Shown in pieces: positions 49,979-58,570 of a stretch of 61,839 bases of DNA. The first letter of the stretch is position 1, and every line of letters begins with the position of its first letter. The position numbers were made by a program, and so were the translations under genes. The notes under the pieces were generated by a model. That model worked only from the letters and a program-made list of their open reading frames with translations, was not told the origin of the DNA and ran no database searches. This DNA comes from Actinomycetota bacterium (GTDB lineage Bacteria > Actinomycetota > Actinomycetes > Actinomycetales > Microbacteriaceae), in contig JAIUOH010000017.1 of assembly GCA_020161315.1 (NCBI GenBank), positions 1-61,839 on the forward strand, given 5' to 3'.

Positions 49979-51826
49979 ATGGGCAGTGCATCGACTCTTG
50001 ATACGTCAGCTCCGATTTCAGAACTCGTGAGCGAGGGTGCGACCACCTCAACACCCGAGGTGTTGCAGTGGGTTGCCGAGGTCGCTGAGCTCACTCAGCC
50101 CTCAGCAGTGGTGTGGTGCGATGGCTCGCAAGATGAATGGGCCCGCATTACCTCGGAGATGGTTGACGCAGGTACCCTGATCTCGCTCAACAAAGACTTG
50201 CGACCCGGCAGCTTCCTGGCGCGTTCGCACCCGGCCGACGTTGCCAGGGTCGAGGATCGTACCTTCATCTGCAGCGAGAACGAAGCAGAGGCTGGCCCCA
50301 CGAACAACTGGCGCGCTCCCGCTGCGATGAAGGCTGAGCTCATGCCGCTCTTCGAAGGCAGCATGCGCGGGCGCACCATGTATGTGGTGCCCTTCTCGAT
50401 GGGCCCCGTCGGCGGCGCGATCACGCAGCTCGGCATCGAGATCACCGACTCGCCTTACGCTGTGCTGAACATGCGCATCATGACCCGTATGGGTCAGGCC
50501 GCGCTTGATGGAATCACTCCGGGTAGCGAGTGGGTGCGTACCGTGCACTCGGTTGGCGCGCCGCTGGTTGACGGCGCAGAAGACGTCGCATGGCCCTGCA
50601 ACGACCTGAAGTACATCACGCACTTTCCTGAGACCCTCGAAGTGTGGTCGTACGGCTCGGGCTACGGCGGAAACGCGCTGCTCTCGAAGAAGTGCTTCGC
50701 GCTGCGCATCGCGAGCGTTATGGGCAAGAACGAGGGCTGGCTTGCAGAGCACATGCTGCTTTTGAAGCTCACCAACACTGAGTCGGGCAGGGCGTACCAC
50801 CTTTCGGCGGCGTTCCCCTCGGCGTGCGGCAAGACCAACCTCGCTATGCTTCAGCCCACCATTCCGGGCTGGAAGGTCGAGACCATCGGTGACGACATCG
50901 CTTGGTTGCGCCCCGGCCGCGACGGTCGCCTCTACGCGATCAACCCCGAGGCAGGCTTCTTCGGTGTAGCACCTGGTACCGGCGAATCGACCAACCCTGT
51001 CGCGATGGAGACCCTCTGGGGCAACACCATCTACACAAACGTTGCGCTCACCGACGAAGGTGACGTCTGGTGGGAGGGCAAGACCGATACCGTGCCCGCG
51101 CACCTGATCGATTGGCAGGGCAACGATTGGACGCCAGAGTCAGGTCGCCCCGCAGCTCACCCGAACTCACGCTTCACCGTGCCGATTCAGCAGACTCCGA
51201 CCCTTTCGGATGACTGGTTTGAACAAGACGGCGTGCCACTCGATGCGATTCTCTTCGGGGGCCGCCGCGCTACCAACATTCCGCTGGTTGCTCAGTCGCT
51301 CTCTTGGGAACACGGTGTGTTTGTCGGTGCGACCATCTCGTCTGAGAAGACCGCGGCCCAGGAGGGCACCGTTGGCGAGCTTCGCCGCGATCCCTTCGCG
51401 ATGCTGCCCTTCTGCGGCTACAACATGGCCGACTACTGGGGCCACTGGCTCGAGATGGGCGAGAAGCTCGGCGAGAACGCACCGAAGATTTTCCAGGTGA
51501 ACTGGTTCCGCAAGGGCGCCGACGGCCGCTTCCTGTGGCCCGGCTTCGGCGACAACTCGCGCGTGATCGACTGGGTCATTCGCAGCGTTGAGGGCGAGCA
51601 CGAAGGCCGCAAGACCGCAGTTGGCACCGTGCCGGCGGCTGGTGAGCTGAACCTCAGCGGCATCGAGTCGGTAGAAGCGGAGCTCGACGAGCTGTTCGCA
51701 GTTGACTCAGCCTCGTGGCTCGCAGAGTGCGATCTCACCGAAGAGTTCTTCGCCCAGTTCGGCGACCGCCTGCCCAAGGCGCTCGAGACCGAGCTAAGCG
51801 CGCTGCGGAGCCGCCTGAGCGCCTAA
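49979..51826 (+). CDS. pckG: Phosphoenolpyruvate carboxykinase (GTP)
   Basis: The 615-residue enzyme makes PEP from oxaloacetate and GTP, the first step of gluconeogenesis. [14 protein letters not shown] contains the P-loop with the reactive Cys, FGGRRA is a second family motif, and [11 protein letters not shown] and [15 protein letters not shown] are typical of the GTP class. AAGGAG is upstream of the ATG. It is divergent from the RamB-like regulator and is followed by two hairpins, so it is probably transcribed alone. Confidence 0.95.
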   Translation: MGSASTLDTSAPISELVSEGATTSTPEVLQWVAEVAELTQPSAVVWCDGSQDEWARITSEMVDAGTLISLNKDLRPGSFLARSHPADVARVEDRTFICSENEAEAGPTNNWRAPAAMKAELMPLFEGSMRGRTMYVVPFSMGPVGGAITQLGIEITDSPYAVLNMRIMTRMGQAALDGITPGSEWVRTVHSVGAPLVDGAEDVAWPCNDLKYITHFPETLEVWSYGSGYGGNALLSKKCFALRIASVMGKNEGWLAEHMLLLKLTNTESGRAYHLSAAFPSACGKTNLAMLQPTIPGWKVETIGDDIAWLRPGRDGRLYAINPEAGFFGVAPGTGESTNPVAMETLWGNTIYTNVALTDEGDVWWEGKTDTVPAHLIDWQGNDWTPESGRPAAHPNSRFTVPIQQTPTLSDDWFEQDGVPLDAILFGGRRATNIPLVAQSLSWEHGVFVGATISSEKTAAQEGTVGELRRDPFAMLPFCGYNMADYWGHWLEMGEKLGENAPKIFQVNWFRKGADGRFLWPGFGDNSRVIDWVIRSVEGEHEGRKTAVGTVPAAGELNLSGIESVEAELDELFAVDSASWLAECDLTEEFFAQFGDRLPKALETELSALRSRLSA

Positions 51827-51839
51827 CCGTAGCAAGACC

Positions 51840-51874
51840 GTGGATCCTTACGCGCTGCCCCGCGAAGGATCCAC
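51840..51874 (+). terminator. First of two tandem hairpins after pckG
   Basis: GTGGATCCTT and AAGGATCCAC are perfect 10-bp arms; CGCG/CGCG can extend the stem. The loop contains GCGCTGCCCCGC, repeated in the next hairpin. Confidence 0.65.
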
Positions 51875-51882
51875 CACATACC

Positions 51883-51915
51883 GTGAGCCCCGTGCGCTGC
51901 CCCGCCGGGGCTCAC
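51883..51915 (+). terminator. Second tandem hairpin after pckG
   Basis: GTGAGCCCCG and CGGGGCTCAC are perfect 10-bp arms around a loop with GCGCTGCCCCGC, followed by TACTTTCT. It is a plausible intrinsic terminator; the arm sequences differ completely from those of the first hairpin. Confidence 0.7.
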
Positions 51916-51953
51916 TACTTTCTACCGCTAGGCTTGGTGAAGCTCGAGAGCAA

Positions 51954-52027
51954 CCCCCAGTAGCCCAACTGGCAGAGGCAGCGGACTTAAAATCCGCACA
52001 GTCAGGGTTCGAATCCCTGCTGGGGGA
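51954..52027 (+). tRNA. tRNA with anticodon UAA and short variable loop (Leu by anticodon)
   Basis: A full cloverleaf can be drawn: acceptor CCCCCAG with CTGGGGG, D-arm with GG in the loop, anticodon stem GCGGA/TCCGC with loop CTTAAAA, and T-arm CAGGG-TTCGAAT-CCCTG. Discriminator A; CCA is not encoded. UAA reads the leucine codon UUA, but bacterial tRNA-Leu has a long variable arm, whereas this one has only ACAGT. It also begins with a C1-G72 pair. Its true amino acid is therefore uncertain. The 415-bp region from 51827 to 52241 has no protein gene. Confidence 0.75.
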
Positions 52028-52115
52028 CTTTTGTGAATGATCGAGGCGGGCCGAATCGCTTCGCGATCTCGGCGGCATCGCCGCGCGACGTGTTGCGTCG
52101 CTTTAGCGGCTGGCC

Positions 52116-52137
52116 GGGTTCGAATCCCTGCTGGGGG
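52116..52137 (+). repeat. Second copy of the tRNA 3' end (attachment-site-like)
   Basis: These 22 bases repeat 52005-52026 exactly: the T-loop and 3' acceptor half of the tRNA (GGGTTCGAATCCC core). The copies are 111 bp apart. A duplicated tRNA 3' end is the mark left by an integrase-mediated element; no integrase lies between them now. Confidence 0.65.
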
Positions 52138-52145
52138 GCGATCGC

Positions 52146-52199
52146 TGATCGAGCTTGTCGAGATCAAGAGGCCGTCGCTCATCTCGACAAGCTCGATCA
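52146..52199. repeat. Dispersed palindromic repeat
   Basis: Perfect 19-bp inverted arms at 52146-52164 and 52181-52199 contain TCGAGCTTGTCGAGAT, the same core as at 39974-39989. It lies 30 bp before the -10 box of the next gene. Confidence 0.7.
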
Positions 52200-52229
52200 A
52201 CGCATAACTCAGCAACAGGCCTGTGTCGA

Positions 52230-52235
52230 TAGACT
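52230..52235 (+). promoter_or_regulatory. -10 box TAGACT for the aldolase-like gene
   Basis: TAGACT, six bases (gctaag), then ATG at 52242. Confidence 0.5.
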
Positions 52236-52241
52236 GCTAAG

Positions 52242-53513
52242 ATGACCCTAGATCTGGCGGCAACGGAGCTGCTGAGCGCCGCGGGCAAACAGCCCTGGCT
52301 GCAGCCCGAAAGCTATTGGAAACGCCTCACCGAGGCAACGAAACACCTCAGCGCACCGGTGGTGGCGCTCGGCGTCGAAGCACTTGCGCACAACGCTCAC
52401 GACATCTTGCGCCGCGCAAAAGGCAAACCCGTTCGCGTCGCTTCAAAGTCGATCAGGGTGCGCAGCGTGCTCGACGCAGTGCTCGCGCTACCCGGCTATC
52501 GAGGCGTGCTCGCATACACACTGGCAGAAGCCCTGTGGCTGAGCGAAACCATCGACGACATTGTGGTCGCATATCCGACCGCTGACCGCGCGGCCATCGC
52601 CGCACTCGCCGCCGATGAGCAAGCCGCGACACGCATCGCCGTCATGATCGACAGCGTCGACCAGCTTGAGTTGATCGATAGCGTTGCGCCGCCCGCGACC
52701 CGCTCGCCCATTCGAGTGTGTCTCGACTTCGACGCGTCTTGGAACACCAAGCTGCTCGGCAGCATCGGGGCTCTGCGTTCACCTGTGCACGAACCCGCCG
52801 AGCTGCGACGCCTCGCCGAGCGAGTGCTGCAGCGCCGCGGCTTCGAACTCGTCGGCATCATGTCCTACGAGGCCCAGATCGCGGGTGTTGGTGATGAGCC
52901 GATAGGCGATCCCGCGAAGGGTCTCATGATGCGCACCATCCAGCAGAAGAGCGCCGCAGAACTTGCCGACCGTCGCGCTGAGGCGATCGGAGCCGTGCAG
53001 GCGCTGAACCCGCTGGAGTTCGTGAACGGCGGCGGCACGGGTTCGATCGAACGCACCATTGCCGAAGACGCAATCACTGAGGTTGCCGTCGGCAGCGGGC
53101 TCTTCGGTCCGCACCTCTTCGACAACTACCGCTCGTTTACCCCGGCTCCGGCGGTAGCCTTTGCGCTCGATGTGGTGCGCCGACCGAACCGCGACACCGC
53201 GACCCTGCTCGGCGGTGGCTGGATCGCCTCGGGCGTTGCCGGGCAAGACCGTCTGCCGCAGGTCGTGCACCCGGCGGGGCTCTCGTACGCGCCGCGCGAG
53301 GGCGCCGGTGAGGTGCAGTCTCCGCTCATCGGCAAGGCCGCGCGGCGGCTCTCGGTTGGCGACCGGGTATGGCTGCGGCACACCAAATCTGGCGAGATCA
53401 TGGAGCACACGAACGAAGTCGTTCCCGTGCTGGTCGACGCGCCGGGCGATGGGGGATCCTCGCCGCTCGAAACAATGCTTAGTTACAGAGGCGAAGGGAA
53501 GTGCTTTCTATGA
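52242..53513 (+). CDS. D-threonine aldolase/amino acid deaminase-like PLP protein (alanine-racemase fold)
   Basis: The 423-residue protein has an N-terminal fold-type-III PLP barrel: PVRVASKSIRV holds the Schiff-base Lys, and LVGIMSYEAQIAG and EFVNGGGTGSIE bind the cofactor phosphate. The C-terminal D-serine-dehydratase-like domain has HTNEVVPV with a likely metal-site His. Relatives are D-threonine aldolases and D-serine dehydratases; the substrate here is unknown. Its TGA overlaps the ATG of the oxidase gene, so both are made together and may act on one pathway. Confidence 0.83.
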   Translation: MTLDLAATELLSAAGKQPWLQPESYWKRLTEATKHLSAPVVALGVEALAHNAHDILRRAKGKPVRVASKSIRVRSVLDAVLALPGYRGVLAYTLAEALWLSETIDDIVVAYPTADRAAIAALAADEQAATRIAVMIDSVDQLELIDSVAPPATRSPIRVCLDFDASWNTKLLGSIGALRSPVHEPAELRRLAERVLQRRGFELVGIMSYEAQIAGVGDEPIGDPAKGLMMRTIQQKSAAELADRRAEAIGAVQALNPLEFVNGGGTGSIERTIAEDAITEVAVGSGLFGPHLFDNYRSFTPAPAVAFALDVVRRPNRDTATLLGGGWIASGVAGQDRLPQVVHPAGLSYAPREGAGEVQSPLIGKAARRLSVGDRVWLRHTKSGEIMEHTNEVVPVLVDAPGDGGSSPLETMLSYRGEGKCFL

Positions 53514-54814
53514 CCGCAACGTGGCGCAACTGGGCGCGCACAGAGAAGTCGCGACCGGTGCTCGAGGTCGCTCCAAGAACCGTCGAGCAGGTGGTGCTCG
53601 CGGTGCAGCGAGCACGCGAGACCGGCCACGCCGTCAAGCCGATCGGCGCCTCGCACAGCTTCACCGCGATCGGCGCGACCGACGGCGTGCGCCTCAGCAT
53701 GGAGGGCCTGCGCGGTCTCGTGGACGTCGACCTTGAGCGTGGCAGGGTCACGCTCTGGGCGGGCACACACCTGTGGGAGCTGCCCTCGATTCTTGACCCG
53801 CTTGGTCTTGCGCTCGAGAACATGGGCGACATCGACCGCCAAACCATTTCGGGTGCAACCTCGACCGGTACACACGGCACCGGCCTTGGCCTTGGCGGGC
53901 TTTCTACCCGGATCGTTGGGGCCACACTCGTCGCCGGCACCGGTGAGATTATCGATATCGACGAGGATCAGGGCGCCGAGCTCTTGCCTGCTGTCGCGCT
54001 CGGCCTGGGTGCTCTCGGGGTGCTGCTGACCGTGACCATACAGTGCGTTCCGTCGTTCCTGCTGCACGCTGTAGAAGCGCCGGCTCCGTACGAAGAGGTG
54101 CTGGAAAACTACGTCGAGCTCAACAGAGCGGCAGATCACTTCGAGTTCTATTGGTTTCCGCACACCGAGAGCACGCGCACGAAGACCAACACGAGGTTGC
54201 CCATTGAATCTGGCGCCAACCCGCTCGGTAAGGTGTCGCGCTTCGTAGACGAAGAGGTAGTGAACAACGCCATGCTCGCCGCCGTAGTGGGGTTTGAGCG
54301 ATTCGTGCCGAGCACCACGCCAAGCATCAACCGAGCAATTGAATCGATCTCGAGCAGCCGCGACTACTGCGATGTCTCGCACCGGGTGTTTGTGACGAAC
54401 CGACGAGTGCGCTTTCGCGAGATGGAATACGCGCTGCCGTTTGAAACGGTGCCAACGGCCCTGCGTGAGCTGCGTGACTTGATCGAGCGCAAAGACTACC
54501 GAATCTCGTTTCCCGTCGAGGTGCGTGCGGCAGCGGCCGATGACCTCTTGCTCTCGACAGCGCACGGCCGCGAGAGCGGCTACATTGCAGTGCACCGCTA
54601 CTCGCGCGACCCCGATCACGAGTACTTCCGCGAGGCAGAAGCCGTGCTGAAGGCCCATGACGGGCGGCCGCACTGGGGCAAAATGCACACGCGTGACGCA
54701 GAGTCCTTGCGCCAGACCTACCCGAAGTTCGACGAGTTTCTTGCGATTCGAAACAGGCTCGACCCAGACAGGGTGTTTGCGAACCCTTATCTTGATCGGG
54801 TGCTCGGCGCGTAG
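53510..54814 (+). CDS. FAD-dependent alditol/aldonolactone oxidase
   Basis: The 434-residue flavoprotein starts MTATWRNWARTEKSRP and has the VAO-type FAD domain with GASHSFTAIGATDG and SGATSTGTHGTGLGLGG, where the His in GTHG can bind FAD covalently. The C-terminal D-arabinono-1,4-lactone oxidase domain ends with HWGKMHTRDAESL and RNRLDPDRVFANPYL. Substrates in the family include gulono-lactone, xylitol and sorbitol. It overlaps the aldolase-like gene by ATGA and has AAGGGAAG upstream. Confidence 0.87.
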   Translation: MTATWRNWARTEKSRPVLEVAPRTVEQVVLAVQRARETGHAVKPIGASHSFTAIGATDGVRLSMEGLRGLVDVDLERGRVTLWAGTHLWELPSILDPLGLALENMGDIDRQTISGATSTGTHGTGLGLGGLSTRIVGATLVAGTGEIIDIDEDQGAELLPAVALGLGALGVLLTVTIQCVPSFLLHAVEAPAPYEEVLENYVELNRAADHFEFYWFPHTESTRTKTNTRLPIESGANPLGKVSRFVDEEVVNNAMLAAVVGFERFVPSTTPSINRAIESISSSRDYCDVSHRVFVTNRRVRFREMEYALPFETVPTALRELRDLIERKDYRISFPVEVRAAAADDLLLSTAHGRESGYIAVHRYSRDPDHEYFREAEAVLKAHDGRPHWGKMHTRDAESLRQTYPKFDEFLAIRNRLDPDRVFANPYLDRVLGA

Positions 54815-54879
54815 CTGACGTACGCCGCAGTCGACGCAATTTGCGGCACTACTCACAGCGTTCTTAAACCCGCGATCGA

Positions 54880-54885
54880 TAAGAT
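54880..54885 (+). promoter_or_regulatory. -10 box TAAGAT for lemA
   Basis: TAAGAT, six bases (ttgagc), then ATG at 54892. Leaderless start. Confidence 0.55.
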
Positions 54886-54891
54886 TTGAGC

Positions 54892-55458
54892 ATGTCTGGC
54901 CTGGTTACGACGCTCATTATTGTCGGCATTGTCGTGGTGCTCGCACTCTACGTGTGGATCACCTACAACTCTTTTGTGACCCTGCGCGTGCGGGTTGACG
55001 AGGCGTGGAGCGACATCACCGTGCAGTTGAAGCGCCGCGCAGACCTGATTCCCAACATTGTTGAGGCTGTGAAAGGCTATGCGGCTCACGAGAAGGGCGT
55101 CTTCGAAGAGGTGACCCGGGCGCGCGCCGAGACCATTTCTGCCCAGTCGCCCGCCGAGGCCACTCTTGCCGAGGGGCACATGCAGCAGGCGCTGAAGAGC
55201 ATTTTCGCCGTTGCCGAGGGGTACCCGCAGCTGCAGGCAAGCCAGAACTTCTTGCAGCTGCAGTCTGAACTTGTTGACACCGAGAACAAGATTCAAGCTT
55301 CTCGCCGCTTCTACAATGGCGGCGTGCGCGAGTACAACACGAAGCTGCAGATCTTTCCGAACAACCTGTTTGCGAAGATGTTTGGCTTTATCGCTCGCGA
55401 GTTCTTCGAAGTTGAGAACATGGCAGCGATCTCGGAGCCACCGCGCATTCAGTTCTAA
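54892..55458 (+). CDS. lemA: LemA family protein
   Basis: The 188-residue protein has an N-terminal membrane helix (LVTTLIIVGIVVVLALYVWI) with a short outside segment, then the helical LemA domain. YNSFVTLRVRVDEAWSDITVQLKRRADLIPNIVEAVKGYA is the standard block, and FYNGGVREYNTKLQIFPNNLFA closes it. The bulk of the protein is cytoplasmic or extracytoplasmic depending on the family member, and its role is unknown. It is transcribed from its own leaderless promoter. Confidence 0.92.
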   Translation: MSGLVTTLIIVGIVVVLALYVWITYNSFVTLRVRVDEAWSDITVQLKRRADLIPNIVEAVKGYAAHEKGVFEEVTRARAETISAQSPAEATLAEGHMQQALKSIFAVAEGYPQLQASQNFLQLQSELVDTENKIQASRRFYNGGVREYNTKLQIFPNNLFAKMFGFIAREFFEVENMAAISEPPRIQF

Positions 55459-55530
55459 GCGTAACGCCTCGCCCGCGGTGACACCGTGGGCGTAGGGTAG
55501 AGGCAGCGATTCAGGGAGGCTGCCTACAAC

Positions 55531-56994
55531 GTGTCATCGATGTTCCGATCTCTGAACGTGCGAAACTACCGCGTCTGGTTCGTCGGAGCGCTGATATCGA
55601 ACGTCGGAGCCTGGATGCAGGCCACCGCTCAGAACTGGGTGGTGCTCACCGAGCTGAGCGACACGAACGCGATAGCGGTCGGTGTGACGATGGCACTGCA
55701 GTTCGGCCCGCAGTTGCTGCTTGTGCCTTTCAGTGGCGCCATTGCCGACCGCTTCGACCGGCGCAAAGTGCTGATGGTCACGCAATCGCTGCTGATGCTG
55801 TTGGCGCTCGGCCTTGGCCTGCTGCTGATCTCAGGTGTTGCTGAACTCTGGCACCTCTACGCATTCGCGCTCGCGCTTGGCGTAGTGAATGCATTCGATA
55901 CCCCCGCGCGCCAGGCATTCGTGTCAGACCTCGTCGGCACCGAACAGCTCTCGAACGCCGTCGCGCTGAACTCCGCCTCGTTTAACTCGGCAAGGCTGAT
56001 CGGGCCCGCCGTGGCGGGCGTGCTCATCGCGCTGATCGGCTCAGGCTGGGTGTTCGTACTGAACGCTGTCTCGTTTATCGCGATGCTGGTGGCTCTTGCC
56101 GCGATCCGCATACCGGCTGCGCCGCCGCGTGTGAGTGGCCGGGAGTCGCAGGGCAACCAGCTCGCCGCAGGCTTTCGCTACGTGGTCAGGCGGCACGACC
56201 TCGTGGTGATCTTTCTCATCGTGTTCGTGATCGGCGCCTTTGGCATGAACTTTCCAGTCTTCTCATCAACGATGGCAGTTGAGTTCGGGCGCGGGGCAGG
56301 GGAGTACGGGCTGCTCTCCTCTATTCTCGCGATTGGCTCACTTGCGGGGGCACTGCTCGTCGCAAAGCGCCCCGCAGCGAGATTTCGGGTGGTGGTGCTC
56401 GCGGCCGGTGGCTTCGGGGTCGCTAGCCTTGTATGTGCGCTCATGCCCAACTTCTGGGCGTTTGCGGTGACGCTCGTGCTGCTGGGGTTCTGCACGGCGA
56501 CACTGCTCTCGACCGCAAACGCGTTCGTGCAGACCACCACAGACCCAGCGGTGCGTGGCCGGGTACTTTCGCTGTACTTTGCGATCCTCATGGGTGGCAC
56601 TCCGCTGGGGGCGCCGATTGTCGGTGCGATCTCAGACGCGTTCGGCGCGCGGTGGGGGCTCGGCGTCGCCGCACTCTCTGGGTTCGTTGCGTTTGCGATT
56701 GGTATCGGCTGGTTATTCGTTGAGCGCAGGCTCCGGGTGCGCATCGACTTGGGTGGGCATCTCACCGTCACGCACGCGGGTCGCCCTGATGCTGGTGGCG
56801 ATCCTCGTGCCCAAGTCGAAACATTGACCGCGCCGCTCTCGGTGCTGAAACGCGGGCCGGTGATCCTTTCTGAGGCAAACTCAGCACCGCAAAGCGGGCC
56901 ACTGAGCGAGGCGCTGACCGGGCCAATTTCGATCATCGAAGATGAGGCCGAGAGTGACCCCGATATGCCCTCGGGCGCGGCTAAAGACGGGTAA
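55531..56994 (+). CDS. MFS exporter, MFS_3 (EntS-like) group
   Basis: The 487-residue protein has 12 membrane helices: FRSLNVRNYRVWFVGALISNVGAWMQ is the typical start of this group, and ADRFDRRKVLM and DTPARQAFVSDLVG are its loop motifs. The group includes siderophore and macrolide exporters, so efflux of a small molecule is likely. A cytoplasmic tail of about 85 residues, rich in Pro, Ser and Glu, follows the last helix. GTG at 55531 is used as start, with GGGAGG 12 bases upstream. Confidence 0.83.
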   Translation: MSSMFRSLNVRNYRVWFVGALISNVGAWMQATAQNWVVLTELSDTNAIAVGVTMALQFGPQLLLVPFSGAIADRFDRRKVLMVTQSLLMLLALGLGLLLISGVAELWHLYAFALALGVVNAFDTPARQAFVSDLVGTEQLSNAVALNSASFNSARLIGPAVAGVLIALIGSGWVFVLNAVSFIAMLVALAAIRIPAAPPRVSGRESQGNQLAAGFRYVVRRHDLVVIFLIVFVIGAFGMNFPVFSSTMAVEFGRGAGEYGLLSSILAIGSLAGALLVAKRPAARFRVVVLAAGGFGVASLVCALMPNFWAFAVTLVLLGFCTATLLSTANAFVQTTTDPAVRGRVLSLYFAILMGGTPLGAPIVGAISDAFGARWGLGVAALSGFVAFAIGIGWLFVERRLRVRIDLGGHLTVTHAGRPDAGGDPRAQVETLTAPLSVLKRGPVILSEANSAPQSGPLSEALTGPISIIEDEAESDPDMPSGAAKDG

Positions 56995-57057
56995 GCTTGA
57001 GGGCGGTACTGCAGCGGGGCTACTCGCTGTTCAACTTCGAAACCGGAGCCGATACAC

Positions 57058-58473
57058 GTGAGTGATTTCCTGTCCGCCCAAACCCGCACCGAGACCGATT
57101 CAATCGGTAGCCTCGAGATCCCGGCAGCAGCCTACTGGGGGGTGCACACCGCCAGGGCGCACGAGAACTTTCCTATCGCGCGCAGGCCGATCTCGGTCTA
57201 CCCAGACTTCGTGCGCGCCTTCGCGTGCGTGAAGCAGGCCGCAGCTCGCGCCAACCTTGAGATTGGTGCGCTTGACGAGCAGCGCGCAACCCTGATCGAC
57301 CGCGCCTGCGAAGAGATCAAGACCGGCATGCTGCTCGACCAGTTCGTGGTCGGCGTAGTGCAGGGCGGCGCCGGCACCTCGACAAACATGAACGCGAACG
57401 AGGTCATCACCAACCGGGCGCTCGAACTTGCTGGCCACCGCAAGGGCGATTACGACTTCATCAACCCGAACGATCACACCAACCGCAGCCAGTCGACCAA
57501 CGACACGTACCCGACCGCAATCAAGATTGCGCTCGCGTTCTCGATCACCACGCTGCTCGAAGAGCTCGCTCTGCTTGCCAACTCGTTTGAGGCGAAGGGC
57601 AAAGAGTTCTCGCACATCATCAAGGTCGGCCGCACCCAGCTGCAAGACGCCGTACCGATGACCCTCGGCCAGGAGTTCAACGCTTTTGCCGTGACCCTGC
57701 GCGAAGACATCGACCGCCTGCGCGAGACCGTGAAGCTGCTCGGCGAGGTCAACATGGGCGCCACCGCGATTGGCACCGGCATTAACGCCCCCAAGGGTTA
57801 CCGCGAGTCGGTTGTGCGCCACCTGCGCGACATCACCGACCTCGACATCGTTGGTGCTGGCGACCTCATCGAGTCGACTAGCGACACCGGTGTCTTCATC
57901 ACCTTCTCGGGCGCGCTCAAGCGTAGCGCGCTCAAGCTTTCGAAGATCTCGAACGACCTGCGCCTGCTGTCGTCGGGCCCGCAGGCTGGTTTCGGTGAGA
58001 TTAACCTGCCCGCCCGCCAGGCCGGTTCGTCGATCATGCCGGGCAAGGTCAACCCAGTGATCCCTGAGGCCGTTTCGCAGGTGGCCTACTCGGTCGCCGG
58101 TGCTGACGTCACAGTGTCGATGGCAGTAGAGGCGGGGCAGCTGCAGCTGAACGCATTCGAGCCCATCATTGCGCACTCGCTGTTCCAATCAATCACCTGG
58201 CTCGAGCGCGCCTGCACCACGCTGCGCATCAACTGCGTCGACGGTATCACCGCAAACGAAGATCGCCTCGAAGACATGGTCTCGCGCTCGGTGACTGTGA
58301 TCACCGCGCTCGCCCCAGTGATCGGCTACGCGCCGGCAGCGAAGCTCGCAAAGGAAGCGCTCGCGACGAACGAGAAGGTCTCTGACCTGGTGATTTCGGC
58401 CGGCCTGCTTGATGAAGCCCAGCTTGCTGAGATTCTGCAGCCCGCGAGGCTTGCTGGTCTCAGTGACGACTAA
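57058..58473 (+). CDS. aspA: Aspartate ammonia-lyase
   Basis: The 471-residue enzyme splits aspartate into fumarate and ammonia. VQGGAGTSTNMNANEVI, NDHTNRSQSTNDTYPTA, GRTQLQDAVPMTLGQEF and the SGSSIMPGKVNP-type loop (GSSIMPGKVNP) are those of the aspartase/fumarase superfamily, and TNRSQSTND with ITANEDRLEDMVSRSVTVITALAP point to aspartase rather than class II fumarase. GTG start with GGAG upstream. A bidirectional terminator follows. Confidence 0.9.
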   Translation: MSDFLSAQTRTETDSIGSLEIPAAAYWGVHTARAHENFPIARRPISVYPDFVRAFACVKQAAARANLEIGALDEQRATLIDRACEEIKTGMLLDQFVVGVVQGGAGTSTNMNANEVITNRALELAGHRKGDYDFINPNDHTNRSQSTNDTYPTAIKIALAFSITTLLEELALLANSFEAKGKEFSHIIKVGRTQLQDAVPMTLGQEFNAFAVTLREDIDRLRETVKLLGEVNMGATAIGTGINAPKGYRESVVRHLRDITDLDIVGAGDLIESTSDTGVFITFSGALKRSALKLSKISNDLRLLSSGPQAGFGEINLPARQAGSSIMPGKVNPVIPEAVSQVAYSVAGADVTVSMAVEAGQLQLNAFEPIIAHSLFQSITWLERACTTLRINCVDGITANEDRLEDMVSRSVTVITALAPVIGYAPAAKLAKEALATNEKVSDLVISAGLLDEAQLAEILQPARLAGLSDD

Positions 58474-58480
58474 GGACTAG

Positions 58481-58529
58481 GCATACAAAAGAGCACCCGA
58501 GCCGAAGGGCCGGGTGCTCTTTTGTATGC
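58481..58529. terminator. Bidirectional terminator between aspA and the FAH gene
   Basis: Perfect 19-bp arms (58481-58499 and 58511-58529) with GAGCACCCG/CGGGTGCTC at the stem top. The stem base AAAAGAGC/GCTCTTTT gives a T run in both directions, so it serves both convergent genes. Confidence 0.9.
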
Positions 58530-58570
58530 GCGGGCGGGGTTGAAACCGCGTGTGCCTGAGGGCCTGCTCG

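Noticed and set aside
52116-52137. A second tRNA gene
   Set aside because: Only the T-arm loop and 3' acceptor half are present; no D-arm or anticodon stem can be formed upstream.
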